NCBI RefSeq assembly: GCF_014206945.1 | Contig: NZ_JACHON010000001.1 | Coordinates: 121,529 to 185,528, forward strand | Length of the DNA: 64,000 bases | Direction: 5' to 3' | Origin: Gracilibacillus halotolerans | GTDB lineage: Bacteria > Bacillota > Bacilli > Bacillales > Amphibacillaceae | Part shown: positions 7,778-17,705 of the stretch, one piece after another | How positions within the stretch are numbered: the first letter of the stretch is position 1 | Layout: every line of letters begins with the position of its first letter | Notes under the pieces: model-generated | What the model saw: the letters and a program-made list of their open reading frames with translations, nothing else | Told to the model about the DNA's origin: nothing | The model's database searches: none | Made by a program: the position numbers and the translations under genes

Positions 7778-10528
7778 ATGGAATATAAAGAAACGTTATT
7801 AATGCCAAAAACAGAGTTCCCAATGCGTGGAAATTTACCAAATAAAGAGCCAAAGATGCAAGAATCTTGGGATCAAAATGACTTATATGGAAAAGTACAG
7901 GAAAGAACGAAGGGGCGTCCACTATTTGTCCTGCATGACGGACCACCATATGCAAATGGAGATATCCATATGGGCCATGCACTAAACAAAGTGCTAAAAG
8001 ACTTTATTGTTAAATATAAGTCGATGTCTGGATTCCATGCTCCATATGTTCCTGGCTGGGATACACACGGTTTACCAATCGAAACAGCATTGGCAAAGAA
8101 AAAAGTAAATCGAAAGAAAATGTCCATTTCGGAATTTCGTCAAAAATGTGCGGAATATGCACTAAAGCAAATTGATAATCAAAGAACACAATTTAAACAG
8201 CTTGGCGTTCGCGGGGATTGGGAAAATCCTTATATTACATTGAATAATGAGTATGAAGCAGCTCAAATTCGTGTATTCGGGGATATGGCTAAAAAGGGTT
8301 ATATTTATAAAGGGTTAAAACCTGTATATTGGTCGCCGTCTTCTGAATCAGCACTTGCAGAGGCTGAAATTGAATATAAAGATAAGCGATCTCCATCTAT
8401 TTATGTTGGTTTTGATGTGAAAGATGGTAAAGGACTGCTTGAAGGCGACGAACAATTCGTCATCTGGACGACAACTCCTTGGACTCTCCCAGCTAACTTA
8501 GCGATCGCTGTACATCCAGACTTAGATTATGCGGTTGTAAAAGTTGAAGGAAAAAAATATATTATTGCTGAACAAATGATAGACGATGTAAAGTCGAACT
8601 TAGAATGGGACCAAGTAGATGTTATAAAAACATTCAAAGGTCAGGAAGCAGAGAGATTAGTCGCTAAGCATCCTTTCTATGACCGTGAATCACTTATTAT
8701 TTTAGGAGATCATGTTACAACAGAAAGTGGTACAGGACTTGTTCATACAGCACCAGGTCATGGTGAAGATGACTTTTTTGTAGGTAAGCAGTACGATCTT
8801 GACGTATTATGCCCCGTTGATGAGAAAGGTTATTTCACGGAGGAAGCACCTGGATTTGAAGGAATGTTCTACGATAGTGCAAACAAAGAAATTACTCAGA
8901 AATTAGAAGAAAGCGGAAATTTATTAAAATTAGAATTTATTACGCACTCCTATCCTCATGACTGGAGAACGAAAAAGCCAACAATTTTCCGTGCAACAAA
9001 TCAGTGGTTTGCTTCCATTAAAGATTTTCGTGACGATATTTTGGATGAAATTAAACGCGTGAATTGGGTGCCTGAATGGGGCGAAACAAGATTATACAAT
9101 ATGGTTCGTGACCGTGAAGATTGGTGTATCTCTCGTCAACGTACTTGGGGTGTACCTATTCCAGTTTTCTATGCGGAGGACAGAACCCCAATCATTACGG
9201 ATGAAACAATTGAACATGTGGCGAACTTATTTGCTGAGCACGGTTCTAATATCTGGTTCGAATGGGAGACAAAAGATTTATTGCCTGAGAACTTTACACA
9301 TAGTGGAAGCCCTAACGGTGAATTTACTCGTGAAATGGATATTATGGATGTTTGGTTCGACTCTGGTAGTTCTCACGAAGGTGTCTTACAAGACCGTGAA
9401 GAATTAAGAAGACCTGCAGATGTTTATTTAGAAGGTTCTGACCAATATCGTGGCTGGTTCAACTCTTCGATTTCAACAGCTGTTGCCGTAACAGGTAAAT
9501 CACCATATGAAACAGTAATTAGCCATGGATTTGCTCTTGATGGTCAAGGTAGAAAAATGAGTAAATCGATTGGAAATGTTGTTGTTCCATCTAAAATTAT
9601 GAAACAGTATGGAGCAGATATCCTTCGTTTATGGGTTGCTTCCGTAGACTATCAAGCAGATGTACGTATTTCCGATGAGATTATCAAACAAACATCAGAA
9701 GGCTACAGAAAGATTCGAAATACATTCCGCTTTTTACTAGGAAATTTAAATGATTTCACATTGAATGATCGTTTAAATGATGACCAATTAGAAGAAGTGG
9801 ATCGTTATATGCTCGTACGTTTACAACAAGTGATTGATAAAGTTAGAAAAGCATATGATAATTATGATTTCTCGACAGTTTATCAAACTGTTCATCATTT
9901 CTGTGCAATTGAATTGAGCTCCTTCTATTTAGATTTCGCAAAAGATATCTTGTACATCGAAGCGAAGGATAACGTTCGCCGTAGAAGTATTCAAACCGTT
10001 TATTATGAAATTGTTACTGCATTAACGAAGCTAATGAGTCCAATCTTAACGCATACTATGGAAGAGGTTTGGAGACATATTCCTGGAGTGGAAGAAGACT
10101 ATGTTCAATTAACGGATATGCCAGAAGCTAGAGAAATAAAAACGAATGCTGATTTAGTTCAGAAATGGTCTGCTTTTATGGATGTACGTAATGACATCTT
10201 AAAAGCATTAGAAGAAGCAAGAAATGAAAAAGTAATTGGTAAATCACTCGAAGCATCGATAGTTATTCAACCGAATAACTCGGATGTAAAAGAACTACTT
10301 TCGACGATTCCGTATTTGCATCAATTATTAATTGTTTCTCATGCAGAAGTTACAGATACATTGGAGGACGGTAAAACGTTTGAACATGTTACAGTTAAAG
10401 TAACGAAGCATAACGGAGAAACGTGTGAGCGTTGTTGGGTAGTTTCTGATACAGTTGGAGACGATAATAAACACCCTAGTTTATGTACACGATGTGCAGA
10501 GATTGTAGAAGAAAACTATAGTAACTAA
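7778..10528 (+). CDS. ileS: Isoleucyl-tRNA synthetase
   Basis: Class I aminoacyl-tRNA synthetase charging tRNA-Ile, with an editing domain against valine. Start ATG 7778 ([21 protein letters not shown]) follows AAAGGAAGAGG and matches the family N-terminus; an upstream in-frame TTG is not needed. The HIGH-type signature is HMGH at 64-67, the KMSKS loop is at 593-597, the CP1 editing region contains [13 protein letters not shown], and a C-terminal zinc finger uses Cys883, 886, 903 and 906. Length 916 (921 in B. subtilis). Monocistronic: own promoter and T-box upstream, terminator downstream. Confidence 0.98.
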   Translation: MEYKETLLMPKTEFPMRGNLPNKEPKMQESWDQNDLYGKVQERTKGRPLFVLHDGPPYANGDIHMGHALNKVLKDFIVKYKSMSGFHAPYVPGWDTHGLPIETALAKKKVNRKKMSISEFRQKCAEYALKQIDNQRTQFKQLGVRGDWENPYITLNNEYEAAQIRVFGDMAKKGYIYKGLKPVYWSPSSESALAEAEIEYKDKRSPSIYVGFDVKDGKGLLEGDEQFVIWTTTPWTLPANLAIAVHPDLDYAVVKVEGKKYIIAEQMIDDVKSNLEWDQVDVIKTFKGQEAERLVAKHPFYDRESLIILGDHVTTESGTGLVHTAPGHGEDDFFVGKQYDLDVLCPVDEKGYFTEEAPGFEGMFYDSANKEITQKLEESGNLLKLEFITHSYPHDWRTKKPTIFRATNQWFASIKDFRDDILDEIKRVNWVPEWGETRLYNMVRDREDWCISRQRTWGVPIPVFYAEDRTPIITDETIEHVANLFAEHGSNIWFEWETKDLLPENFTHSGSPNGEFTREMDIMDVWFDSGSSHEGVLQDREELRRPADVYLEGSDQYRGWFNSSISTAVAVTGKSPYETVISHGFALDGQGRKMSKSIGNVVVPSKIMKQYGADILRLWVASVDYQADVRISDEIIKQTSEGYRKIRNTFRFLLGNLNDFTLNDRLNDDQLEEVDRYMLVRLQQVIDKVRKAYDNYDFSTVYQTVHHFCAIELSSFYLDFAKDILYIEAKDNVRRRSIQTVYYEIVTALTKLMSPILTHTMEEVWRHIPGVEEDYVQLTDMPEAREIKTNADLVQKWSAFMDVRNDILKALEEARNEKVIGKSLEASIVIQPNNSDVKELLSTIPYLHQLLIVSHAEVTDTLEDGKTFEHVTVKVTKHNGETCERCWVVSDTVGDDNKHPSLCTRCAEIVEENYSN

Positions 10529-10549
10529 AATAGTATCTTTTAAAAAGTT

Positions 10550-10589
10550 ATGGCATTGATTCGGTGAACTGGATCAATGCCATCTTTTT
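10550..10589 (+). terminator. Terminator after ileS
   Basis: ATGGCATTGAT (10550-10560) pairs perfectly with ATCAATGCCAT (10573-10583), followed by CTTTTT. Classic intrinsic terminator. Confidence 0.92.
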
Positions 10590-10652
10590 GCCCAACTAAA
10601 AATAGAAGAACAACCGTAATAGGATCGTTATGGCTACTTTCTAATGGTTCAT

Positions 10653-10673
10653 CATGATATATCATGCTATAAT
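10653..10673 (+). promoter_or_regulatory. lspA -10 element with adjoining 14-bp perfect palindrome
   Basis: TATAAT at 10668-10673 is a good -10 hexamer upstream of lspA; no good -35 is visible at the right distance. The perfect palindrome CATGATATATCATG occupies 10653-10666, within the spacer region, and may be an operator. Regulator unknown. Confidence 0.45.
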
Positions 10674-10729
10674 TGTTTGGAAGCTTTTTACTAAGTGAAC
10701 GAAACGGTAGGATTCGGAGGTACTGTTTA

Positions 10730-11203
10730 ATGTGGAGAGTATATGTTATTGCGGTAATCGCAATTGCAATTGATCAACTAACGAAGTGGTTGGTTGTACA
10801 TAATATGGAAATTGGAGAAAGAATTACAATTATCGAAAACTTCTTTTATCTTACTTCTCACCGTAACTCAGGAGCAGCGTGGGGTATTCTAGCAGGTCAA
10901 ATGACTTTCTTTTATATAATTACGGTAATAGTCGTCGGCTTTATTGTTTATTATATACATAAGCATGCTAAAGGTCATAAATGGCTAGGCTTTTCTTTAG
11001 CACTCGTTTTAGGTGGTGCTATTGGAAACTTTATTGATCGCCTATTTCGTAAGGAAGTGGTCGACTTCTTCGATTTTTACATTTTTAATTATAATTATCC
11101 AATCTTTAACATTGCCGACTCTTGTCTAGTAGTTGGTGTAATCATCTTGTTTATTGTAACAATAATGGATGAGAGAAAAAACAAAAGGATGAATGCCTCA
11201 TGA
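10730..11203 (+). CDS. lspA: Lipoprotein signal peptidase II
   Basis: Membrane aspartic protease that removes the signal peptide of diacylglyceryl-modified prolipoproteins. Start ATG 10730, 9 nt after CGGAGGT, gives 157 residues (154 in B. subtilis); a longer in-frame version from 10673 would begin inside the promoter. Four hydrophobic segments are visible. The two catalytic aspartates are Asp103 in GNFIDRL and Asp130 in [15 protein letters not shown] is the conserved loop. The gene overlaps rluD by 4 nt (ATGA). The ylyA gene found between ileS and lspA in B. subtilis is absent. Confidence 0.96.
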   Translation: MWRVYVIAVIAIAIDQLTKWLVVHNMEIGERITIIENFFYLTSHRNSGAAWGILAGQMTFFYIITVIVVGFIVYYIHKHAKGHKWLGFSLALVLGGAIGNFIDRLFRKEVVDFFDFYIFNYNYPIFNIADSCLVVGVIILFIVTIMDERKNKRMNAS

Positions 11204-12114
11204 GTGAACAACAATATATTATAACTGAAGAAGATAGAGGAAAGAGATTGGACAAGCTAATGGTTGATATTACGGAGGGTCATTCGAGATCTCAAATCAA
11301 AACATGGTTTGAAAAAGATCATATTAAGGTGAATGGTGAAGTTGTCAAGCAAAATTACAAATGCCAGCCTAATGATCTAGTTACATGGGAGATTCCAGAG
11401 ATCGAACAATTGAACTTAGAACCCAAAAATATTCCGTTAGATATTGTTTATGAGGACAAAGATATACTTGTAGTTAATAAAAAGAGCGGTATGGTTGTAC
11501 ATCCTTCCGCAGGTCACCAAGATGACACGTTAGTTCATGCTTTACTTTATCATTGTAAAGACTTATCAGGTATTAATGGTGTAGAGCGGCCTGGAATTGT
11601 TCATCGACTAGATAAAGATACAAGTGGCTTACTTGTCGTTGCTAAAAATGATCAAGCACACGTAGGTCTAGCCGAACAGCTCAAAGATAGGAAAATGGAA
11701 AGAAATTATCAAGCAATTGTGCATGGCGATATTCCTCATGATTATGGAACTGTAGAGGCGCCAATCGGTAGGAGTGAAAAAAATCGCCAGTTGATGGACG
11801 TAACAGATAAAGGAAAACCAGCTGTTACTCATTTTGAGGTGATTGAACGGCTACACGGTATGTATTCTGTTGTAAAATGTAAGCTTGAGACTGGTAGAAC
11901 GCATCAAATACGTGTACATATGAAATATATCGGATATCCGATTGTAGGAGATCCTAAATACGGACCACGTAAGACAACAGATGTGGATGGCCAGGCGCTA
12001 CATGCCTATCAGGTGGCTTTTAACCATCCTGTAACGAACACTCCTCTAACGTTTGAAGTAGAACCACCAGAGAAGTTTAAACAAGTTTTAGAAAATATAC
12101 GCAAAAGTTATTGA
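11200..12114 (+). CDS. ylyB: RluD-family 23S rRNA pseudouridine synthase (YlyB)
   Basis: RNA pseudouridine synthase of the RluA/RluD family, 304 residues. An N-terminal S4 domain (about 10-75: [20 protein letters not shown]) is followed by the catalytic domain with the signature [15 protein letters not shown]; Asp138 is the expected catalytic residue. The closing motifs [11 protein letters not shown] and IVGDPKYG are present. It is translationally coupled to lspA through a 4-nt overlap, and its stop codon lies inside the -35 hexamer of the pyr promoter. Exact uridine target is inferred from family only. Confidence 0.92.
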   Translation: MSEQQYIITEEDRGKRLDKLMVDITEGHSRSQIKTWFEKDHIKVNGEVVKQNYKCQPNDLVTWEIPEIEQLNLEPKNIPLDIVYEDKDILVVNKKSGMVVHPSAGHQDDTLVHALLYHCKDLSGINGVERPGIVHRLDKDTSGLLVVAKNDQAHVGLAEQLKDRKMERNYQAIVHGDIPHDYGTVEAPIGRSEKNRQLMDVTDKGKPAVTHFEVIERLHGMYSVVKCKLETGRTHQIRVHMKYIGYPIVGDPKYGPRKTTDVDGQALHAYQVAFNHPVTNTPLTFEVEPPEKFKQVLENIRKSY

Positions 12115-12139
12115 CAGAGTCCATTTTATTTGAAATAAT
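12111..12139 (+). promoter_or_regulatory. pyr operon promoter
   Basis: TTGACA at 12111-12116 and AATAAT at 12134-12139 lie 17 bp apart; the -35 overlaps the rluD stop codon. This is a strong SigA promoter directly before the first PyrR attenuator. Confidence 0.8.
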
Positions 12140-12868
<729 letters not shown>

Positions 12869-12985
12869 TAAGACCTTTAAGAACAAGTACAGAGATGCTT
12901 GCAAGGTCGCAGGAAAGCCTCCCTAATTATGTAGTTTTTTAGGTGAGGTGTACCCCTTTGCGATTTTGCAAAGGGGTTTTTCTTA
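12869..12985 (+). promoter_or_regulatory. PyrR attenuator 2 (pyrR-pyrP intercistronic)
   Basis: The binding loop AGTACAGAGATGCT at 12886-12899 departs from the consensus at two positions: C4 is A and G11 is T. These positions pair with each other, so the stem is kept as A-U, and the hexaloop CAGAGA fits CNGNGA. Outer pairing CAAG with CTTG and ACCTT (12874-12878) with AAGGT (12903-12907) extends the stem. The terminator is ACCCCTTTGC (12952-12961) with GCAAAGGGGT (12968-12977) and a T-run. Confidence 0.88.
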
Positions 12986-13049
12986 TTTTGTAAGTGAGTA
13001 TGGTTCGATAGATTAAAAATAGAGAAATGTTAGATGAGGAGAATGAATA

Positions 13050-14426
13050 ATGCAAGATAAGAGTAAAGTGCTAGATGTAAAAGAGGTTCCTAAATTATCA
13101 AATTGGTTCTTATTAAGTATACAACATTTGTTTGCCATGTTTGGAGCAACAATTTTAGTACCTTTCTTAACAGAGTTATCGCCTGCTGTAGCGTTAGTAT
13201 CAAGTGGACTTGGTACATTAGCTTACTTGCTGATCACGAAAGGACAAATTCCTGCCTATTTAGGATCAAGCTTTGCTTTCATCACGCCAATAACAAGTGC
13301 GATGGCAGTTAGTGGCGAAGGTGGCGTTATGGTTGGGGCATTTATTGCCGGACTAGTTTACGGTGTGTTATCTCTAGCTATTAAAGCTTTTGGAACAGGT
13401 TGGATACTCAAGGTTCTTCCACCTGTAGTAGTAGGACCAGTAATAGTAGTTATCGGGTTAGGACTTGCACCGACCGCGATAGATATGGCGATGAATGTGG
13501 ATGGTGCATATAGTGGCATACACCTAAGTGTTGCAGCTGTAACATTATTAATTACAGTATTAGGTTCTGTTTTCTTTCGAGGCTTCTTCGGAATTATCCC
13601 TATCTTAATAGGTATTGTTGGTGGTTACACCTATTCATTGATTATCGGTGCAGTGACATCTGTTCAAGTAGTAGATACTAGCGGAATTAAAGAAGCATGG
13701 AACAATATCGTCCAAAGTGACTCGATTCTAGGATCAATATCAGCGATTTTCGTAATGCCAGAGTTCATCATTCCATTTGCTGATTACAATCCACTAGAAG
13801 TCATTAACTGGAGTATTATCATCCTTATGGTACCAATAGCGGTTGTGACAGTTGCCGAGCATATTGGAGATCAAATGGTTTTATCCAAAATATCAGAGCG
13901 GAATTTTATTGAAAAACCAGGTTTACATTGCTCAATTCTAGGTGATGGAGTTGCAACTATCATTGCAAGTTTAATAGGTGGTCCACCAAATACAACATAT
14001 GGAGAAAACATTGGTGTACTTGCGATTACAAGAGTGTTTAGTGTATTTGTTATCGGTGGGGCGGCTGTGCTGGCAGTTATGTTCGGATTTATTGGAATTA
14101 TTACAGAGATTATTAGTTCTATACCAACACCAGTAATGGGTGGGGTTTCGATTCTTCTGTTCGGGATTATCGCTTCAAGTGGATTGCGAATGCTGATTGA
14201 TAATCAAGTGGATCTAGGAATTAAGAGAAACTTAGTAATTTCCTCTGTCATTCTTGTCATCGGGGTTGGTGGTGCAGCTGTTCGTTTGAAATTTGGAGAC
14301 GCGAACTTAGCCATAGAAGGTATGGCATTAGCAGCTATTGTTGGGTTAATTCTTAACTTAGTGATTCCAGGAAGAGAAGCAGGATATGGAAATGGGAAAA
14401 TGTTTGCTAGTCCGGAAGATAAATAA
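13050..14426 (+). CDS. pyrP: Uracil permease
   Basis: Nucleobase:cation symporter of the NCS2 family that imports uracil. The 458-residue protein is strongly hydrophobic with about 12-14 membrane segments. Family motifs are visible: QHLFAMFGATILVPFL near the N-terminus, the central VAEHIGDQMVLSK, and GGPPNTTYGENIGVLAITRV at about 310-330, the substrate-site region. The start ATG 13050 follows GAGGAGAATGAATA. It lies behind the second PyrR attenuator and only 24 bp before the likely pyrB start, so it is co-regulated with the biosynthetic genes. Confidence 0.96.
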   Translation: MQDKSKVLDVKEVPKLSNWFLLSIQHLFAMFGATILVPFLTELSPAVALVSSGLGTLAYLLITKGQIPAYLGSSFAFITPITSAMAVSGEGGVMVGAFIAGLVYGVLSLAIKAFGTGWILKVLPPVVVGPVIVVIGLGLAPTAIDMAMNVDGAYSGIHLSVAAVTLLITVLGSVFFRGFFGIIPILIGIVGGYTYSLIIGAVTSVQVVDTSGIKEAWNNIVQSDSILGSISAIFVMPEFIIPFADYNPLEVINWSIIILMVPIAVVTVAEHIGDQMVLSKISERNFIEKPGLHCSILGDGVATIIASLIGGPPNTTYGENIGVLAITRVFSVFVIGGAAVLAVMFGFIGIITEIISSIPTPVMGGVSILLFGIIASSGLRMLIDNQVDLGIKRNLVISSVILVIGVGGAAVRLKFGDANLAIEGMALAAIVGLILNLVIPGREAGYGNGKMFASPEDK

Positions 14427-14450
14427 CTAAAAGGATGGGTGGATGTTCAA

Positions 14451-15377
14451 ATGAATAGTTTCCTTTCAATGAAAGATATGTCTAATACGGAAATTCATCG
14501 ATTAATTAAACGTGCGAATGAAATTCAAAAAAAAGGCTATAAACCATTTGAAAAACAATATTTTGCAGCCAATTTATTCTTTGAACCTAGTACTAGAACA
14601 AAGATGAGCTTTGTTGTAGCAGAGAGAAAACTAGGCATGGAAGTACTAGATTTTACGGCGGAATTTTCAAGTATTTTAAAAGGCGAAAGCTTATATGATA
14701 CTGCTCGAATGTTCGAATCTATAGGTGCAAACCTAATAGTATTAAGACACCAACAAGAAAATATTGCAAAGGAACTTTCAGAAAGTATTCATATACCTGT
14801 GATTAATGCCGGAGATGGGACAGGTGAACATCCGACTCAATGCTTACTAGATTTAGTAACGATTTATCAAGAATTTGGACATTTCAACGGACTTAACGTC
14901 GTCATTGCAGGCGACATTAAGCATAGTCGTGTAGCAAGGTCAAACGCTTATGCATTATCTCAGCTTGGTTGTAATGTCTATGTATCTGGAAATCCTGAAT
15001 GGCGTGATGATCGATTAGACTATGAAATGATAACGATGGATGAAGCTGTTGAAGTGGCAGATGTACTTATGCTGCTACGAATTCAGCATGAAAGACATAA
15101 TCAACATGAAGATATTCAAGTAGATAGTTATCTACAAAACTACGGATTAACGAAGCAACGAGAAAAACGAATGAAACAACATGCAATTGTGTTACACCCT
15201 GCACCAGTAAATAGAGGTGTAGAGATAGATACAGAATTAGTAGAATGCAAGAGATCGAGAATTTTTAAGCAAATGGAAAATGGAGTAGCAGCGAGAATGG
15301 CAGTAATCGAATCTACATTAAGAGGGGGAGCAGTACATGAAAACAATCTTAACAAACGTTCAGCAATTACAGGATGA
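14451..15377 (+). CDS. pyrB: Aspartate carbamoyltransferase catalytic chain
   Basis: Transfers the carbamoyl group of carbamoyl phosphate to aspartate. I prefer start ATG 14451 (308 aa, [14 protein letters not shown]); an in-frame GTG at 14439 is possible but its ribosome binding site would be too close. The carbamoyl-phosphate loop is [12 protein letters not shown], and [12 protein letters not shown], the arginine in VLRHQQE and [11 protein letters not shown] complete the active site. The residue after STRT is Lys where Arg is more usual. No regulatory subunit (pyrI) is present, as is normal in bacilli. The 3' end overlaps pyrC by 41 nt. No attenuator separates it from pyrP. Confidence 0.96.
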   Translation: MNSFLSMKDMSNTEIHRLIKRANEIQKKGYKPFEKQYFAANLFFEPSTRTKMSFVVAERKLGMEVLDFTAEFSSILKGESLYDTARMFESIGANLIVLRHQQENIAKELSESIHIPVINAGDGTGEHPTQCLLDLVTIYQEFGHFNGLNVVIAGDIKHSRVARSNAYALSQLGCNVYVSGNPEWRDDRLDYEMITMDEAVEVADVLMLLRIQHERHNQHEDIQVDSYLQNYGLTKQREKRMKQHAIVLHPAPVNRGVEIDTELVECKRSRIFKQMENGVAARMAVIESTLRGGAVHENNLNKRSAITG

Positions 15378-16617
15378 TGGCCGATTAACATCTTGTGAGA
15401 TAGAAATTACAGACGGAAAAATTAGTGCAATCGGTAACCATTTACCGAAAGATAATGCAGAGCAAATTGACGGTAAGGGTAATGTAGTCGTACCTGGATT
15501 TATCGATGTTCATGTACATTTACGAGAGCCGGGTGGAGAGGCAAAGGAAACAATTGAAACAGGAACAAGAGCTGCCGCAAGAGGTGGTTACACAACGGTG
15601 TGTTCTATGCCCAATACGAAACCAGTTCCAAGTACGAAAGAAGTCATGGATCAAATACAACAAAAGATTGAGGAAAAGTCTGTTATTCGTGTTCTTCCTT
15701 ATGCGTCCATAAGCAAGGATTTGTCAGGTACGGAATTAGCTGAGATGGAAGCTTTAAAAGAAGCAGGAGCGTTTGCTTTTACGGATGACGGGGTAGGAAT
15801 CCAGACTGCTGGTATGATGTTAGAAGCTATGAAGGAAGCAGCAAGACTAAATATGGCAATCGTAGCTCACTGTGAAGATAACTCCTTAATTTATGGTGGA
15901 GTGATGCATGATGGATCTACGAATAAAAAACTGGATTTACCTGGTATTCCTTCTGTCTGTGAATCGGTACAAATCGCAAGGGATGTCCTATTAGCGGAAG
16001 CTACAGGCTGTCATTATCATGTTTGTCATGTAAGCACAAAGGAATCTGTGCGTGTTATCCGTGACGCTAAGCGTGCCGGTATCCATGTAACTGCGGAAGT
16101 TTCCCCTCATCATCTTTTATTAGATGAAAATGATATAAAAGAGAACGATGCGGACTTTAAAATGAATCCACCACTTCGTTCAAAAGAGGATAAAGAAGCA
16201 TTAATTGAAGGACTGTTAGATGGAACGCTAGATTTTATCGCTACAGACCATGCTCCACATACGAAAGAAGAAAAAGCTAATGGAATGGAGAATGCGCCTT
16301 TTGGAATCGTCGGATTGGAAACGGCATTTCCTTTACTCTATACTCATTTCGTTCAAAAAGGTGTCTGCTCGTTAAAACAGTTAATTGATTGGATGACCAT
16401 TAAACCAGCAGAAGTTTTTCAGTTACCATATGGAAAGCTAGAAATTAATAGAAGTGCAGACTTAACGTTGCTTAACTTAGAAGAATCGTTTCAACTAGAT
16501 CGTTCTACCTTCTTATCAAAAGGGAAAAACACGCCGTTTGACAATTGGGAAGTTACTGGAAAAACAATCATGACTATTTTTGAAGGGGATATTGTCTTCG
16601 AGGAGGAAATACGATGA
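15337..16617 (+). CDS. pyrC: Dihydroorotase
   Basis: Zinc amidohydrolase that cyclises N-carbamoyl-aspartate to dihydroorotate (class I type, 426 aa; 428 in B. subtilis). The metal motif [10 protein letters not shown] supplies His59 and His61; HVCHVS and the distal [12 protein letters not shown] aspartate region are present. Start ATG 15337 follows AGAGGGGGAGC inside the end of pyrB. The gene overlaps pyrB by 41 nt and pyrAA by 4 nt (ATGA), so translation of the three is likely coupled. Confidence 0.97.
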   Translation: MKTILTNVQQLQDDGRLTSCEIEITDGKISAIGNHLPKDNAEQIDGKGNVVVPGFIDVHVHLREPGGEAKETIETGTRAAARGGYTTVCSMPNTKPVPSTKEVMDQIQQKIEEKSVIRVLPYASISKDLSGTELAEMEALKEAGAFAFTDDGVGIQTAGMMLEAMKEAARLNMAIVAHCEDNSLIYGGVMHDGSTNKKLDLPGIPSVCESVQIARDVLLAEATGCHYHVCHVSTKESVRVIRDAKRAGIHVTAEVSPHHLLLDENDIKENDADFKMNPPLRSKEDKEALIEGLLDGTLDFIATDHAPHTKEEKANGMENAPFGIVGLETAFPLLYTHFVQKGVCSLKQLIDWMTIKPAEVFQLPYGKLEINRSADLTLLNLEESFQLDRSTFLSKGKNTPFDNWEVTGKTIMTIFEGDIVFEEEIR

Positions 16618-17705
16618 AAAGACTACTAGTATTAGAAGATGGGACCACATTTGTTGGAGAAGCATTTGGATCAGAACAAGAAAAAATAGGTGAGGTTGTA
16701 TTTACAACAGGTATGACAGGCTATCAAGAAGTTCTATCTAATCCAGCTAACTGCGGACTAATGGTAGTAATGACGTATCCAGTCATCGGTAGCTACGGTA
16801 TTAATCGCGATGATTTTGAATCGATTAACCCATGCTTGTTTGGTGTCATCGTAAAAGAGTTTAGTCAAGCTCCATCAAATTTTAGAAGTGATGAAGATAT
16901 TGACACATTCTTAACGGCAAACAATATCCCGGGGATAAGTGGAATCGACACAAGAAAGCTAACAAGACACATCCGAACGAAAGGGGCAATGCGTGGTATC
17001 CTCTCTCGTGCAGGAGATACGGATAAAGAAGCACTATTAGATAAATTAAAAAGTGAGCCACCTATACGTAATCAAGTGGAAATGGTGTCCACTGCAAAAC
17101 CTTATGTCGTACCTGGCAGAGGAAAGCGCGTAGTATTAATAGATTATGGAGTCAAACATGGTATATTACGAGAACTTACAAAACGAAATTGCCATGTTAC
17201 TGTCGTACCATATAATTATTCTGCAGAAAGTATATTACGATTACAGCCAGATGGTATTTTGTTATCCAACGGACCTGGAAATCCAAAAGATGTCGAAGGT
17301 GCGCAATCCACGATACAAGCAATAATGAAAAAAGCTCCTATTTTTGCTGTTGGGTTAGGTCATCAACTATTTGCCTTAGCATCTGGTGCAGACACAGAAA
17401 AGATGTTGTTTGGACATCATGGAGGTAATCAACCTGTTTATGATACAGAGACAAAACGAGCGTATTTAACCTCCCAAAATCACGGTTATGTAGTCAATAA
17501 AGAGTCTGTAGTTCATACAGATTTAGAAATTACCCAATATGCACTTAATGATAAAACAATAGAAGGGTTGAGACACCTACAATTACCAGCACTCTCCGTA
17601 CAATACTATCCCGAGGGAGCGCCAGGGCCAGATGAAACAACTTTTTTATTTGATCGATTTATGGAATTAATGCAAACTTCGAAAGCCGTAAAGGAGGAAG
17701 TGTAA
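16614..17705 (+). CDS. pyrAA: Carbamoyl-phosphate synthetase small subunit with degenerate glutaminase site
   Basis: By position, length (363 aa) and N-terminal domain ([42 protein letters not shown]) this is the CarA/PyrAA subunit that normally hydrolyses glutamine and channels ammonia to PyrAB. The glutaminase core is altered. The GICLGHQ motif reads AVGLGHQ, with Gly247 (GGG) in place of the nucleophilic Cys. The QYHPE motif reads QYYPE, with Tyr332 (TAT) for the catalytic His; Glu334 remains. FGHRG is FGHHG. No frameshift or stop is present and TSQNHGY is conserved. I infer loss of glutaminase activity and possible ammonia dependence; an extra functional CarA elsewhere is possible. Confidence 0.9.
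   Translation: MKRLLVLEDGTTFVGEAFGSEQEKIGEVVFTTGMTGYQEVLSNPANCGLMVVMTYPVIGSYGINRDDFESINPCLFGVIVKEFSQAPSNFRSDEDIDTFLTANNIPGISGIDTRKLTRHIRTKGAMRGILSRAGDTDKEALLDKLKSEPPIRNQVEMVSTAKPYVVPGRGKRVVLIDYGVKHGILRELTKRNCHVTVVPYNYSAESILRLQPDGILLSNGPGNPKDVEGAQSTIQAIMKKAPIFAVGLGHQLFALASGADTEKMLFGHHGGNQPVYDTETKRAYLTSQNHGYVVNKESVVHTDLEITQYALNDKTIEGLRHLQLPALSVQYYPEGAPGPDETTFLFDRFMELMQTSKAVKEEV

Noticed and set aside
10673-10729. N-terminal extension of lspA from 10673
   Set aside because: It would begin inside the -10 hexamer and adds residues not found in the family; ATG 10730 has a good ribosome binding site.
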